Shown: piece by piece, positions 30,515-39,998 of the stretch
Layout of the letters: each line of letters starts with the position of its first letter
How positions within the stretch are numbered: position 1 is the stretch's first letter
NCBI RefSeq assembly: GCF_037963145.1
Contig: NZ_CP150144.1
Coordinates: 930,001-994,000, forward strand
Reading direction: 5' to 3'
DNA: 64,000 bases
Origin: Oceanobacillus sp. FSL K6-2867
GTDB taxonomy: Bacteria > Bacillota > Bacilli > Bacillales > Amphibacillaceae
The notes under the pieces: generated by a model
Databases searched by the model: none
Seen by the model: only the letters and a program-made list of their open reading frames with translations
Told to the model about the DNA's origin: nothing
Program-made: the position numbers and the translations under genes

Positions 30515-31810
30515 ATGAATTTCACAAAATCAGAAGAGCTTCATAAAGAAGCTTTGGATTATATTGTTGGAGGAGTTAATTCACCTTCTCGTGCATTTAA
30601 AGCGGTAGGCGGCGGCTCCCCTGTTTATATGGAACGTGGACAAGGTCCATATTTTTGGGACGTTGATGGAAATAAATACATAGATTATCTAGCAGCCTAT
30701 GGACCAATTATAACTGGACATGCACATCCGCATATTGCTAAAGCTATTGCACATGCTGCAACTACTGGTGTTTTGTACGGTACACCAACAAAATTAGAAA
30801 ATCAATTTGCTAAAATGCTAAAGGAAGCAATTCCTTCTTTGGAAAAAGTTCGTTTCAACAATTCAGGGACGGAAGCAGTTATGACAACTATCCGTGTAGC
30901 TCGTGCATATACAGGTAGAACAAAAATTATTAAATTTGCTGGCTGTTATCATGGGCATTTTGATGCGGTGCTTGTACAAGCGGGCTCAGGACCATCTACA
31001 CTTGGCACCCCGGATTCAGCAGGTGTCCCTGAATCCACTGCAGCAGACGTCATTACCGTACCATTTAATGATTTAGATGCTTATAAGGAAGCTCTGAATA
31101 AATGGGGAGATCAGATTGCCGCTGTATTAGTTGAGCCAATCGTAGGAAACTTTGGAATTGTTGAACCCCACGAAGGCTTTTTGCAGGCAGTTAATGATTT
31201 AACACATGAAGCAGGGGCACTTGTTATTTACGATGAAGTAATTACTGCCTTCCGTTTCACTTATGGAAGTGCACAGCAGCTGTATGGAGTAGAGCCTGAC
31301 ATGACAGCAATGGGTAAAATTATCGGCGGAGGACTTCCTATTGGGGCCTACGGCGGTCGTAAAGATATTATGGAACAAGTTGCACCACTTGGGCCTGCAT
31401 ATCAAGCTGGAACGATGGCTGGTAATCCTGCATCAATGGCATCTGGTATTGCGTGCTTAGAAGTTTTGAAACAAGATGGCGTTTACGAAAAATTAGATCG
31501 GCTTGGAGAAATGCTGGAAAATGGTATTTTAGAACAGGCTGAAAAATATGGTGTGCCAATTACAGTCAATCGTTTGCGTGGAGCACTTACAGTATATTTT
31601 GGTGAAGAAAAGATTACGAATTATAAACAAGCTGAAGCTACAGATGGAGATGCATTTGCAACCTTCTTTAAACTAATGCTGAACCAGGGAATTAACCTGG
31701 CACCATCGAAATACGAAGCATGGTTCCTAACAACAGAGCATAAAGAATCTGATATTGCTCAAACAATTGACGCTGTTGGGCATGCCTTTAGTGTCATGGC
31801 AAGGAAATAA
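30515..31810 (+). CDS. hemL: glutamate-1-semialdehyde 2,1-aminomutase
   Basis: 431 residues from ATG 30515 (GGGAGGATTT upstream); an earlier ATG at 30479 has no ribosome site. PLP class-III aminotransferase: [22 protein letters not shown] and the Schiff-base lysine in [13 protein letters not shown]. Converts glutamate-1-semialdehyde to 5-aminolevulinate for heme. This locus corresponds to gsaB, the second copy in B. subtilis beside ygaD and bcp; a second hemL may exist in the hem operon elsewhere. Confidence 0.95.
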   Translation: MNFTKSEELHKEALDYIVGGVNSPSRAFKAVGGGSPVYMERGQGPYFWDVDGNKYIDYLAAYGPIITGHAHPHIAKAIAHAATTGVLYGTPTKLENQFAKMLKEAIPSLEKVRFNNSGTEAVMTTIRVARAYTGRTKIIKFAGCYHGHFDAVLVQAGSGPSTLGTPDSAGVPESTAADVITVPFNDLDAYKEALNKWGDQIAAVLVEPIVGNFGIVEPHEGFLQAVNDLTHEAGALVIYDEVITAFRFTYGSAQQLYGVEPDMTAMGKIIGGGLPIGAYGGRKDIMEQVAPLGPAYQAGTMAGNPASMASGIACLEVLKQDGVYEKLDRLGEMLENGILEQAEKYGVPITVNRLRGALTVYFGEEKITNYKQAEATDGDAFATFFKLMLNQGINLAPSKYEAWFLTTEHKESDIAQTIDAVGHAFSVMARK

Positions 31811-31835
31811 GAAAAGAAATAAGAAAAGAAATAAC

Positions 31836-31873
31836 AAAACAGACAGGAAAGATTAAAATTTCCTGTCTGTTTT
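31836..31873. terminator. bidirectional terminator between hemL and ABC gene
   Basis: AAAACAGACAGGAAA / TTTCCTGTCTGTTTT, 15-bp stem between convergent genes. A 12-bp direct repeat (aagaaaagaaat twice) precedes it at 31809-31833. Confidence 0.92.
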
Positions 31874-31894
31874 AATTTCCTTAACCTTAACTCT

Positions 31895-33658
31895 TTATTC
31901 AGACTTACTGCCTTCATCCAAGTTCTGAATTTGATACAGCTGATAATAATCCCCTTGTTTTTCCATCAATTCTTGATGCGAGCCTATTTCTGTAATCTCT
32001 CCATTTTCAATTACAACAATTCGGTCAGCATGTGTAATGGTTGCAAGGCGATGTGCAACAATAAAGGTTGTACGATCTGCGGCTAATTTTTCCATCGTTT
32101 CCTGGATTAAATGTTCACTCTCCAAGTCTAGTGCTGATGTTGCTTCATCAAAAATTAAGATAGGCGGATTTTTGAGAAATACGCGAGCTATGGCAACCCG
32201 CTGTTTTTGTCCACCTGATAATTTCACACCGCGCTCTCCTACTAACGTGTCATATCCACTTGGGAGGTTGGCAATAAAATCATGCGCATTTGCAGCCTTC
32301 GCAGCGGCAATTACTTCTTCATCCGTTGCGTTTGGATTTCCCATTCGAATATTCATAGCTATGGATTCGCTAAATAGAATATTGTCTTGTAAAACCATAC
32401 CAATATTATCACGAAGCGCTCTCGCTTTCATATCACGAATATCCATTCCGTCGACTTTTATCGAGCCAGCTGTAACATCATAAAATCTAGGGATTAAACT
32501 GATCAAGGTAGACTTTCCTCCGCCACTCATCCCAACAAAGGCAATGGTTTCCCCTTCCTCCACATGCAAATTGATGTTTTCCAGCACCTGTTGCTCCTCT
32601 TCATCATATCGGAATGAAACATTTTTAAATTCAACAGCGCCATTAACTCTGCCAGGATCGATTGCATTTTCTTTATCGACAATATCATACTTTTCATTCA
32701 TAAATTCAAAAACACGATCAATAGACGCGACTGCTTGAACCAATGTCGTTGATGAATTGATTAATCTGCGAAGTGGACTGTATACACGTTCTAGATATCC
32801 AACAAACGCAACCATTGTCCCCATCGTAACATTGCCTATGATGACTTGATAACCTGCAAAAGCAATAACTAAAAGCGGAGCTAGGTCGGTAATCGTATTC
32901 GTTACAGCGAATGTTTTGGCATTCCAGTTTGTATGAACAAGCGCCTTTTCGAGGAAATTCCCATTACGTTCTTCAAATTGTGTTTGTTCATATTCTTCTA
33001 AAGCAAAACTTCTCGTAACAGGCACACCTTGAACACGCTCATGTAAATGCCCTTGCACCTCGGCTAACGCCTGAGATCTTTCCCTTGTTAATTTACGAAG
33101 TCTTCCATAAAAGTATTTAATCGCAAAACCAAAGAATGGAAACAATATAATCGAAACAATCGTTAATCCAATATCCATTGATAGCATAATACCTATTGCA
33201 ATTAGTATTGTTATTAAATCCAACCACACATTCATTAGTCCAGTAATGACAAAGTTCTTTGTTTGTTCGACATCATTTATTACCCGGGAAATAATTTCCC
33301 CGGTTTTTGTCTGTGAATAAAATTTCAAACTCAGCTTTTGGATATGATCGAAAAGTCTGTCCCGAATATCATATAAAACTTTATTCCCTACCCATTGTGC
33401 AAGGTATTGACGAATGTATTCAATTGGCGGCCGCAATAATAGAAATACGACAAAGGAAATTCCCATTACCCATAGTAATTTACTTATTTTATCAGCATCA
33501 CTCATGTTTTCTGCAACAATGATATCATCAATCACATACTTTAAAATTAATGGCATTAATAACGGAATTCCAAATTTAATAATACCTATGAGTATTGTCC
33601 AAAGGATTTTCCACTTATACGGGGCAACAAACTTCATGTACTGCTTTACACTGCTCAT
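31895..33658 (-). CDS. ABC exporter, fused permease-ATPase (YgaD type)
   Basis: 587 residues from ATG 33658 (AGGA 9 nt upstream; a nearer ATG overlaps that site). Residues 1-310 have six membrane helices of the type-IV exporter fold. The C-terminal ATPase shows Walker A GMSGGGKST, Q-loop, signature LSGGQKQR, Walker B ILIFDEATSALD and the H-loop (VAHRL). It works as a homodimer or half-transporter pair; substrates are lipids or drugs in related proteins. Same place as B. subtilis ygaD. Confidence 0.92.
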   Translation of the reverse strand: MSSVKQYMKFVAPYKWKILWTILIGIIKFGIPLLMPLILKYVIDDIIVAENMSDADKISKLLWVMGISFVVFLLLRPPIEYIRQYLAQWVGNKVLYDIRDRLFDHIQKLSLKFYSQTKTGEIISRVINDVEQTKNFVITGLMNVWLDLITILIAIGIMLSMDIGLTIVSIILFPFFGFAIKYFYGRLRKLTRERSQALAEVQGHLHERVQGVPVTRSFALEEYEQTQFEERNGNFLEKALVHTNWNAKTFAVTNTITDLAPLLVIAFAGYQVIIGNVTMGTMVAFVGYLERVYSPLRRLINSSTTLVQAVASIDRVFEFMNEKYDIVDKENAIDPGRVNGAVEFKNVSFRYDEEEQQVLENINLHVEEGETIAFVGMSGGGKSTLISLIPRFYDVTAGSIKVDGMDIRDMKARALRDNIGMVLQDNILFSESIAMNIRMGNPNATDEEVIAAAKAANAHDFIANLPSGYDTLVGERGVKLSGGQKQRVAIARVFLKNPPILIFDEATSALDLESEHLIQETMEKLAADRTTFIVAHRLATITHADRIVVIENGEITEIGSHQELMEKQGDYYQLYQIQNLDEGSKSE

Positions 33659-33831
33659 ATTTATCATTCCTAATCTTTTTGTTAACCTTTTTAGTAAAAC
33701 TCTGTTAATGATTCTTAGAAGGTGTTCTTTGCTATCTTAGAAGCCCATCTACTTGGAGTGCAGTCTTTAGGCGAATGACTTAGTTACACTTATGCAGATA
33801 AGAATGTTGATACTCTCCTATCTGCCAATAG

Positions 33832-33862
33832 AAAATCCTTGTTACCTTATTTGTAACAAGGA
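33832..33862 (-). terminator. terminator of the ygaC gene
   Basis: TCCTTGTTAC / GTAACAAGGA stem, 7-nt loop, then TTTTC on the minus strand, 30 bases after the stop. Confidence 0.85.
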
Positions 33863-33894
33863 CAAGCCCCTTTTCGAGTATGTTTCTTCCTAAC

Positions 33895-34422
33895 TCACCG
33901 ATAGGTTAAGTACCGTTCATACCAACCATCAATAAAATCCGGTGCAAAGGGACCTTTTCGCTGGCGTACCCACCGCAGTAAATATTCCATATTATTATGA
34001 AGTATGCGATCCAGTACTATTGGGTAATTCATTTTTTTACGGTGTTCCTCATATTCATCCTCATCCAAAAGATTGTACGTCATATCTGGAAATACTTTTA
34101 CATCCAAATCATAATCGATATATTTCAATGCCTCTTCATCGTATACAAATGGAGAACTGATATTACAATAGTAATGAATACCATCGTCTCTTAGCATACC
34201 GATGATATTAAACCAATGCTTCGCATGAAAATAACATATTGCTGGTTCTCTCGTAATCCACATCCGACCATCGCTCTCGGTTACTTGTGTCCGATCATTC
34301 GCTCCTATTACAATTGTTTCTGTAGCTTTTAATACCGTACTGTTCTCCCAAATCCGATGAAGCTGTCCATTATGTTTATAGCTCTGTATCTGCATTTTTG
34401 AACCTGCTCTCGGAGTAACCAT
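33895..34422 (-). CDS. ygaC: YgaC-type DUF402 nucleoside phosphatase
   Basis: 175 residues from ATG 34422, where AAAGGAAG lies about 5 nt upstream; a start 42 bases earlier has no site. The body ([48 protein letters not shown]) matches the YgaC/DUF402 group, a two-domain barrel that hydrolyses nucleoside tri- and diphosphates with metal bound by Asp/Glu. Placed between sspE and the ABC exporter as in B. subtilis. Confidence 0.9.
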   Translation of the reverse strand: MVTPRAGSKMQIQSYKHNGQLHRIWENSTVLKATETIVIGANDRTQVTESDGRMWITREPAICYFHAKHWFNIIGMLRDDGIHYYCNISSPFVYDEEALKYIDYDLDVKVFPDMTYNLLDEDEYEEHRKKMNYPIVLDRILHNNMEYLLRWVRQRKGPFAPDFIDGWYERYLTYR

Positions 34423-34568
34423 CCTATCTTCCTTTCCCCATTTTTCCGCCAAATCAGTTATCATTCATTATAATGCTAACCAAATCAAATATAAAGTATT
34501 ATGAATCCTAAAGAGAAAGCTTAGGCTAATTTTATGGGTTACATGACTGGTTCTACATGAATTAAATG

Positions 34569-34599
34569 AAAAAGAGCTTCCTCATAAAAGGAAACTCTT
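34569..34599 (-). terminator. terminator of sspE
   Basis: AAGAGTTTCC / GGAAGCTCTT on the minus strand, followed by TTTTCATT. Confidence 0.8.
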
Positions 34600-34621
34600 C
34601 TTCATTGTCATGCAAAAGTAT

Positions 34622-34798
34622 TTACTTCTTTTTTGCTTGTGACTGTTGATTTTGTTGCTTTACTTGCTGAGCATCTGTCTCAGAAGCAAATTCAGTACCG
34701 AATTGACCTTGACCTTGTCCTTGAGCAGCTTGTTGGTTCTGCTGTTTTACATGCTGAATATTTGTTCCAGCTGCAGTTTTGTTAGGTTTTTTAGCCAT
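34622..34798 (-). CDS. sspE: gamma-type small acid-soluble spore protein
   Basis: 58 residues from ATG 34798 (GGAGGTGATAC upstream). Starts MAKKPNKTAAGTNIQHVKQQ and contains two QQVKQQNQQ-like repeats with Gln/Gly-rich spacers and the GTEFASETDAQQVK segment, where the germination protease cleaves this class. It is an amino-acid reserve in the spore core and does not bind DNA. Shorter than the 84-residue B. subtilis SspE because it has fewer repeats. Evidence that the organism sporulates. Confidence 0.95.
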   Translation of the reverse strand: MAKKPNKTAAGTNIQHVKQQNQQAAQGQGQGQFGTEFASETDAQQVKQQNQQSQAKKK

Positions 34799-34954
34799 CA
34801 GTATCACCTCCAACACTGATTAATTTATCCACATAACAAATTGTTATCCATTAAATTTGTAAATTTTTTATGAAAAAACTACCAGCGGATAATAATTTGG
34901 ATTTAGCGCAATTTATGAATGCATTATTTCACTTCATTATTGGAGGTAACAGCA

Positions 34955-35149
34955 ATGCACACACCTAGAGACTTCACTGAATTATCTATGATAAGCAAAA
35001 CAAGGTGGCAGGATGAAGAATTACAATTTTTTCAGCATGCACTTTCTCAAATTTTGCCTTACATTAATGCAGAGGGCTTAACAATCCTGCATGAAATTAA
35101 CAAGGAAATTTACAACAGAGCAGAAAAACAAGACTCCCTATATACATAA
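34955..35149 (+). CDS. small cytosolic protein in the yfhS position
   Basis: 64 residues from ATG 34955 with GGAGGTAAC 6 nt upstream. Entirely soluble, helical and acidic (ILPYINAEGLTILHEINKEIY). It lies between sspE and mutY, the place of B. subtilis yfhS, but I identify it by position only. The stop codon is inside the downstream terminator hairpin. Confidence 0.65.
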   Translation: MHTPRDFTELSMISKTRWQDEELQFFQHALSQILPYINAEGLTILHEINKEIYNRAEKQDSLYT

Positions 35150-35158
35150 GGGAGTCTT
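35130..35158. terminator. bidirectional terminator at mutY 3' end
   Basis: AAGACTCCCT / AGGGAGTCTT with a 9-nt loop, between convergent genes. Confidence 0.85.
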
Positions 35159-35162
35159 GAGT

Positions 35163-36230
35163 TTACAAATATTTCATCATTTTTTGATGTGAAACAGGAA
35201 ACGGATATTCTTTAATCGTATCTTTATTAACAAATATCACTCGCTCATCGTCTAGCCCTGTTTGAAGTGTATTTGCTTCAAAAATTTCCAACTGCCAAAT
35301 AATATGTGAGAATACATGCTTTAACTTACCTTTTTGCTCGCCAAGTTCTATGCGTATACCATATTCACTATAAACCCAATTTTCGAGATGCTCCATTCCG
35401 ATTTCTTCAATTGGTACCATTGGGAACTGCCAAAGATTTGCTAATAATCCATTTTCTCCTCTTTTTTCAATGACATAATCATCATTATCATTTTTAATTA
35501 ATAACGCAACATAAGCAATCCGTTTTTGTTTTTTTGCTTTCGTTTTTACTGGTAATTCCTCTTGAATGCCTTCTGCAAAAGCATAACAATGCTCCTGTAC
35601 AGGACAAAGCAAGCAAGTTGGTGATTTCGGCGTACAGATTGTGGCACCTAAGTCCATAATTGCCTGATTAAAGGATGAAGGATCTTCTTTTGATATCACT
35701 TGCCGAACGTAATCTTCAAATAATTTCTTGGTACGCGGTATGGCGATATCTGCTTCAATTTTCAAAAGACGTGAAAATACACGCATGACATTTCCATCAA
35801 CAGCCGGTTCAGGCTGATTATAGGCAATGGACAAAATGGCACCTGTCGTATATGGGCCAACACCCTTTAATGCACCAAGTTCTATTGGGGTCGAGGGAAC
35901 CTTCCCACCATAATCGGAAACAACCTCACGAACTGCGTTTTGAAGGTTTCTAGCACGGGAATAGTATCCTAAGCCTTCCCATGCTTTTAACACTTCCTGC
36001 TGGTCTGCGCTGGCAAGTTCATAAACAGTTGGATATTTATCCATAAACCGATTAAAATATGGAATAACGGTATCAACCTTTGTTTGCTGCAGCATAATCT
36101 CTGAGACCCAAATTTTATATGGATCACGTTCTCGGCGCCATGGAAGATCACGTTTACTTTCGCCGTACCAATGCAGCAAATCGGCTTGGAATTGTTCAAT
36201 GTTAAAATGTTGTAATATGTTATTAGTCAT
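35163..36230 (-). CDS. mutY: A/G-specific adenine DNA glycosylase
   Basis: 355 residues. HhH-GPD domain with catalytic Glu in EIMLQQTKVDTV, the hairpin LKGVGPYTTGA and the Asp of AVDGNVMRV; 4Fe-4S ligands C-x6-C-x2-C-x5-C in CTPKSPTCLLCPVQEHC. Residues 225-355 form the NUDIX-like domain that recognises 8-oxoguanine. It removes A mispaired with 8-oxoG. AAGGAAGTG precedes the ATG. Complete and typical. Confidence 0.97.
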   Translation of the reverse strand: MTNNILQHFNIEQFQADLLHWYGESKRDLPWRRERDPYKIWVSEIMLQQTKVDTVIPYFNRFMDKYPTVYELASADQQEVLKAWEGLGYYSRARNLQNAVREVVSDYGGKVPSTPIELGALKGVGPYTTGAILSIAYNQPEPAVDGNVMRVFSRLLKIEADIAIPRTKKLFEDYVRQVISKEDPSSFNQAIMDLGATICTPKSPTCLLCPVQEHCYAFAEGIQEELPVKTKAKKQKRIAYVALLIKNDNDDYVIEKRGENGLLANLWQFPMVPIEEIGMEHLENWVYSEYGIRIELGEQKGKLKHVFSHIIWQLEIFEANTLQTGLDDERVIFVNKDTIKEYPFPVSHQKMMKYL

Positions 36231-36311
36231 CAGGACACTTCCTTTATGTTACAATACTTATAGTAAGATTTCATTTATGTCTTCAAGGCTATCCAAGGAG
36301 GACCTTTTTAT

Positions 36312-37298
36312 ATGGATACTGGCACACATATCGTGATGGGGATTGCACTGGGCGGCTTGGCTACGTTAGACCCTGTTGTGCAAAGTGATCCTACATTATT
36401 TCATGCAGTATTAGTCGGGACTGTAGTTGGTTCACACGCCCCTGATTTTGATACTGTTTTTAAACTCAAGAATAATGCAACCTATATACGGCATCATCGC
36501 GGTGCATCACATTCTTTACCTGCAATTATCCTCTGGGGATTATTAGTTTCCAGTGTTATCTATATGTTTGTACCACAGGTTAACTATTTGCATCTATGGT
36601 TATGGACATTTTTGGCCGTGATAATTCATGTATTTGTTGATTTGTTTAATGCATATGGAACACAGGCTTTCAGACCTTTTTCAAATAAATGGATTGCGAA
36701 AGGGTTTATAAATACCTTTGATCCATATATCTTCTTTTTAAATGTTGCTGGCATTTGTGCTTGGGCGCTTGGAGCTAACCCCGGGTACACATGGATTACC
36801 ATTTATTCAGTGATTATATTATATTACATTAAACGTTATATGGACAAAAGAGAAATTGTAAAGAAAATCTATGAATATTATCCAGATACAGTTGAAGTTG
36901 CCACATCTCCAACGATGAAGCAAAATTATTGGCGTGTGGCAATTACGACCAAAGATAAATTTTATGTAGGTACGGTTGAAAACAGACATATCGAAATTGT
37001 AGATGAGTTCTGGAAGGTACCTTTGCCTGACACACTAATTATTGACGTAGCAAAAACAGATAAAAATATTGAAGCTTTTCTAAACTTTTCCCCGGTTTAT
37101 CGTTGGGAAATTAACCAATTCGATTCTTTTACAGAAGTTCGCTTTATCGATTTGCGCTACCGCTCCAAAACGTATTATCCATTTGTAGCAGTCGTCAAAA
37201 TTGATGAAAATTTGGAAATCATCAGCTCCTATACAGGCTGGATTTTCTCAGAGCATAAACTGCAAAGTAAGCTGTATGTCGGTGATCCGACTACGTAA
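36312..37298 (+). CDS. yfhP: YfhP-type membrane metal-dependent hydrolase
   Basis: 328 residues; AAGGAGG 9 nt before the ATG. N-terminal MDTGTHIVMGIALGG and the histidines of HAPDFDTV and YIRHHRGASHSL are the metal-site motifs of the DUF457/YdjM family, with about four helices up to residue 180 and a soluble C-terminal domain. It is the homologue of YfhP by sequence and place beside mutY. Substrate unknown; related proteins affect membrane lipids or secondary-metabolite control. Confidence 0.88.
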   Translation: MDTGTHIVMGIALGGLATLDPVVQSDPTLFHAVLVGTVVGSHAPDFDTVFKLKNNATYIRHHRGASHSLPAIILWGLLVSSVIYMFVPQVNYLHLWLWTFLAVIIHVFVDLFNAYGTQAFRPFSNKWIAKGFINTFDPYIFFLNVAGICAWALGANPGYTWITIYSVIILYYIKRYMDKREIVKKIYEYYPDTVEVATSPTMKQNYWRVAITTKDKFYVGTVENRHIEIVDEFWKVPLPDTLIIDVAKTDKNIEAFLNFSPVYRWEINQFDSFTEVRFIDLRYRSKTYYPFVAVVKIDENLEIISSYTGWIFSEHKLQSKLYVGDPTT

Positions 37299-37316
37299 AG
37301 CAAATAGAACCGCAGT

Positions 37317-37347
37317 AAAAACAGCAGGTTACATGCCTGCTGTTTTT
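37317..37347 (+). terminator. terminator of yfhP
   Basis: AAAAACAGCAGG / CCTGCTGTTTTT with a short loop and a T run. Confidence 0.9.
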
Positions 37348-37404
37348 CTATTTACTAAATAAACTATAAAAAATACTGGATAACTTAGTATACTAAACAG
37401 TCAC

Positions 37405-37530
37405 GTCTACGAAGCGCCCAGCGACTAGCGAGACTTCCTTAATCTCCTACGTAAGAATGTTCGAAAAGTCGCTCCCCCCACAATGCGGGGCGCAGTCCGT
37501 ACGTCGCTTACCGAGCGCTTCCGCTTTTGG
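37405..37530. repeat. GC-rich dispersed repeat reaching into yfhH
   Basis: This segment is far richer in G+C than its surroundings. It is bounded by GAAGCGC (near 37410) and GCGCTTC (near 37514) and has an inner CCCCGCA/TGCGGGG-like hairpin (CCCCCCACAATGCGGGG). Such ~120-bp palindromic intergenic repeats are scattered through Bacillaceae genomes. Its right end encodes the last codons of yfhH. Confidence 0.6.
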
Positions 37531-37864
37531 GCTTCGTTACCTTTTTGCCTAACAAGGAAATAGGCAGGGCTTCTATCTGCTCGTACATTTCTTCAAGTAA
37601 ATTGATTCGGTGTCCCCATGCAAATACACCATTTATATAACTTATTTTAAATGTAAATCCAGGTTCCATTTTTAATTGATAGATTTCATTCGCTTGAAAA
37701 TCTTCCGGATTCATTGTATATGCGAGTGCAACTTGCATTTTCCGCTCATTAATCTGCACCTCTGAAATATTACCTAATTGCTCAGCTTTCTGTGCTTTTT
37801 CTTTTAAAATGCCAATTTCATTATGTAATTGTTCGATCGAATAATCACTGTATCGATAATTCAT
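37508..37864 (-). CDS. yfhH: YfhH-family protein (DUF1811)
   Basis: 118 residues. MNYRYSDYSIEQLHNEI is the usual start; an N-terminal helical hairpin (residues 8-50) precedes an SH3-like half (LKMEPGFTFKISYINGVFAWGHR). About 104 residues is usual; here the tail KPKSGSAR is encoded by a dispersed repeat and looks acquired. GGGGGAGAGAG precedes the ATG. Function unknown; gene next to recX in Bacillus. Confidence 0.88.
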   Translation of the reverse strand: MNYRYSDYSIEQLHNEIGILKEKAQKAEQLGNISEVQINERKMQVALAYTMNPEDFQANEIYQLKMEPGFTFKISYINGVFAWGHRINLLEEMYEQIEALPISLLGKKVTKPKSGSAR

Positions 37865-37959
37865 CTCTCTCTCCCCCTACCCATTCTATCTTACCAATTG
37901 TGCGGATAAATGGAAACACATAAAGCTGGCAAAACAACTGGGATTGTTTTTTATCAAGA

Positions 37960-38778
37960 TTACTTATAGTTCTGCAAGCATTCTTCCAGGAATTGGTTAA
38001 TTAACTCGAAAGAAAAACCTTTCCGATACAATCCTTCTGTCATTTTCTGTCTCAGTGCAAATCCCTCATACTTCGCCTCATATTTGCGCATAAGCTTTTC
38101 ACCCTGAAACAGAAGTGCATCCCATTCCTTAGAATGATCTGTCTCTTCTTCCATACTTGCTAGTGCCATTGTAATCGCATCCTGTGTAAAACCCTTTTGA
38201 ACTAGATTAGCCTGCAATTGCTGTATTTTTTTGCGAAATGCTTCTTTCTTTCCGGTATTTAGCTTTTTCTGGATATGCTTTTTTATTTTCTCATGCTGGA
38301 TGTCCAGCGAATAATTTTCCAACGCAAGATCGGCCTGTTGCGCCAAAACTCCTTTATCAATCAATTCTTTTTTGATTAGAGTAGGACCTTTTGTTGTCGT
38401 ATTGATTCGTGATTGAACAAAATAGTGGGCAAATTGCTGATCATCAATTAGTTTTTCTTTCATTAACCGTTTCATAATTTGCTCGATATGCTCTGAATCC
38501 ACTTCTTTTTTCACTAGGTAATCCTTAATTTCTTTTTTTGTACGCATACGATAGCTTAAAAAATGAATAACTTGGGTATATGATTTATGAACCGTATCGT
38601 TTTCAATAAGCACAGCGATCATATCATCATCCAGTTCCATACCCTTACGTAGCCGGTATTCAATTAATATCGCTTCCTCTACACTAAATCCATATTCTTC
38701 ACCTTGCTTCGTATCTAAAAAGATATTGAACCGATTTTTATGTTTCTTTTGTGTTGTTATCTTCGTTATTTTTCGCAC
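37960..38778 (-). CDS. recX: RecA regulator RecX
   Basis: 272 residues from GTG 38778. AGAGGTGG is 5 nt upstream; the GTG 9 bases earlier overlaps that site. Tandem three-helix RecX repeats run from residue 60 on (SYRMRTKKEIKDYLVKKEV, then MKEKLIDDQQFAHYFVQSRI). RecX binds inside the RecA filament groove and modulates recombination. The long form (about 270 residues) is normal in Bacillus. Divergent from the epimerase gene. Confidence 0.95.
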   Translation of the reverse strand: MRKITKITTQKKHKNRFNIFLDTKQGEEYGFSVEEAILIEYRLRKGMELDDDMIAVLIENDTVHKSYTQVIHFLSYRMRTKKEIKDYLVKKEVDSEHIEQIMKRLMKEKLIDDQQFAHYFVQSRINTTTKGPTLIKKELIDKGVLAQQADLALENYSLDIQHEKIKKHIQKKLNTGKKEAFRKKIQQLQANLVQKGFTQDAITMALASMEEETDHSKEWDALLFQGEKLMRKYEAKYEGFALRQKMTEGLYRKGFSFELINQFLEECLQNYK

Positions 38779-38919
38779 GTATTCCACCTCTTTCTTCTAT
38801 CATATCAGAATAATATGGGGGAAGGAAAAACCTTAATTTATTTAATAAAAACACTAAGATTTTTATCTGGAGCGTATATACTATACATAACATTCAATTT
38901 CGTCGTGAGGAGGATGCAT

Positions 38920-39807
38920 ATGAATTTTTTAATTACTGGTGGCACAGGCTTTGTCGGGAAGCATCTTTGTCTAGCATTACAAAGAAAAGGACATCATACG
39001 TACATACTTACAAGATCTCCTCTCCAGCACAGGAACAATCAAGCCGCTACTTTCATACATTATAATTATCCGGCAGAAAAACTGCCGCTTATTGAAGGTG
39101 TCATCAATCTAGCAGGAGAGACACTGTTTGGTTACTGGTCCCAAAAGAAAAAGGATAAAATCAAAAGCAGCAGATTAGAAACGACAAATACATTAATACA
39201 ATTTATGAAACAGATGAAAGTAAAACCGAATGTATTCATAAGCGGCTCTGCAGTTGGTTATTATGGCATGTCTGAAGATATAATTTTCACTGAAGCTACT
39301 ACTGCTTCTGGTAAAGATTTTTTAGCTGAAGTAGTTATGGAATGGGAGCAAGCTGCTAAACAAGCGGAATCTCTTGGCATCCGTACAGTCTTCACCAGAT
39401 TTGGCGTGATTCTTGGTGAAGAGGGATCGCTGCCATTAATGAGTCTTCCAGTAAAATTATTTGCTGGAGGTACAATTGGGAATGGCGAACAATGGATATC
39501 ATGGATTCATATTGAAGATGTAGTTCGATTAATCGATTATTGCCTTTTTAATAAGCAAATAGAAGGAGCAGTCAATACTACAGCGCCTTCCCCATTACGA
39601 AACAAAGATTTCATGCAGACTTTGGCAAAGGTTTTAATGCGACCAAATCTGATCACAGCCCCTTCCCCACTTATATATGCTGCAATCGGAGAAATGGGGC
39701 AATTAATCACGAAAGGACAGTATGTTTTGCCGCAAAAGGCTCTCAATCATGGGTTCAAATTTAAGCATCCAGAGCTAGCAAAAGCATTGGAAAACCTCAT
39801 GGAATAA
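38920..39807 (+). CDS. yfhF: NAD-dependent epimerase (YfhF/TIGR01777 type)
   Basis: 295 residues from ATG 38920: AGGAGG is 6 nt upstream and an earlier ATG touches the site. Rossmann motif ITGGTGFVGKHL at residues 5-16; YYGM for the catalytic Tyr region; and the family's LRTVFTRFGVILG and WISWIHIEDV blocks. Extended SDR, substrate unknown; plant/cyanobacterial relatives act in cell division. Same neighbour (recX) as in B. subtilis. Confidence 0.9.
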   Translation: MNFLITGGTGFVGKHLCLALQRKGHHTYILTRSPLQHRNNQAATFIHYNYPAEKLPLIEGVINLAGETLFGYWSQKKKDKIKSSRLETTNTLIQFMKQMKVKPNVFISGSAVGYYGMSEDIIFTEATTASGKDFLAEVVMEWEQAAKQAESLGIRTVFTRFGVILGEEGSLPLMSLPVKLFAGGTIGNGEQWISWIHIEDVVRLIDYCLFNKQIEGAVNTTAPSPLRNKDFMQTLAKVLMRPNLITAPSPLIYAAIGEMGQLITKGQYVLPQKALNHGFKFKHPELAKALENLME

Positions 39808-39996
39808 TCGTTAATTTTTCTGAACAAACTTTTAACAAAAAAAGTATTTGCTTTTTAAGAAAAAGGATGTAAAATAACCTTATCAAATTGAGTTAAAAAA
39901 AGGCAAAGGGACCTGGATTGGCTTATGCCACTATGTTCTGCAGCCTTTATTAAAATATGAAAGAGATGAATAAAATCGTAACACAACACTGAATTA
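39808..39996. other. intergenic stretch after yfhF
   Basis: One frame, 39880-39981 (...GTWIGLCHYVLQPLLKYERDE, stop), reads as plausible protein but has no start codon or ribosome site, so it may be a gene stump. AAAGGC/GCCTTT and TGGC/GCCA give it some hairpin potential. No clear terminator for yfhF is visible. Confidence 0.35.
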
Positions 39997-39998
39997 AA

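Noticed and set aside
39880..39981. Frame ending KYERDE upstream of the structured leader
   Set aside because: No start codon or ribosome site; could be a stump but not a feature I can defend as a gene.
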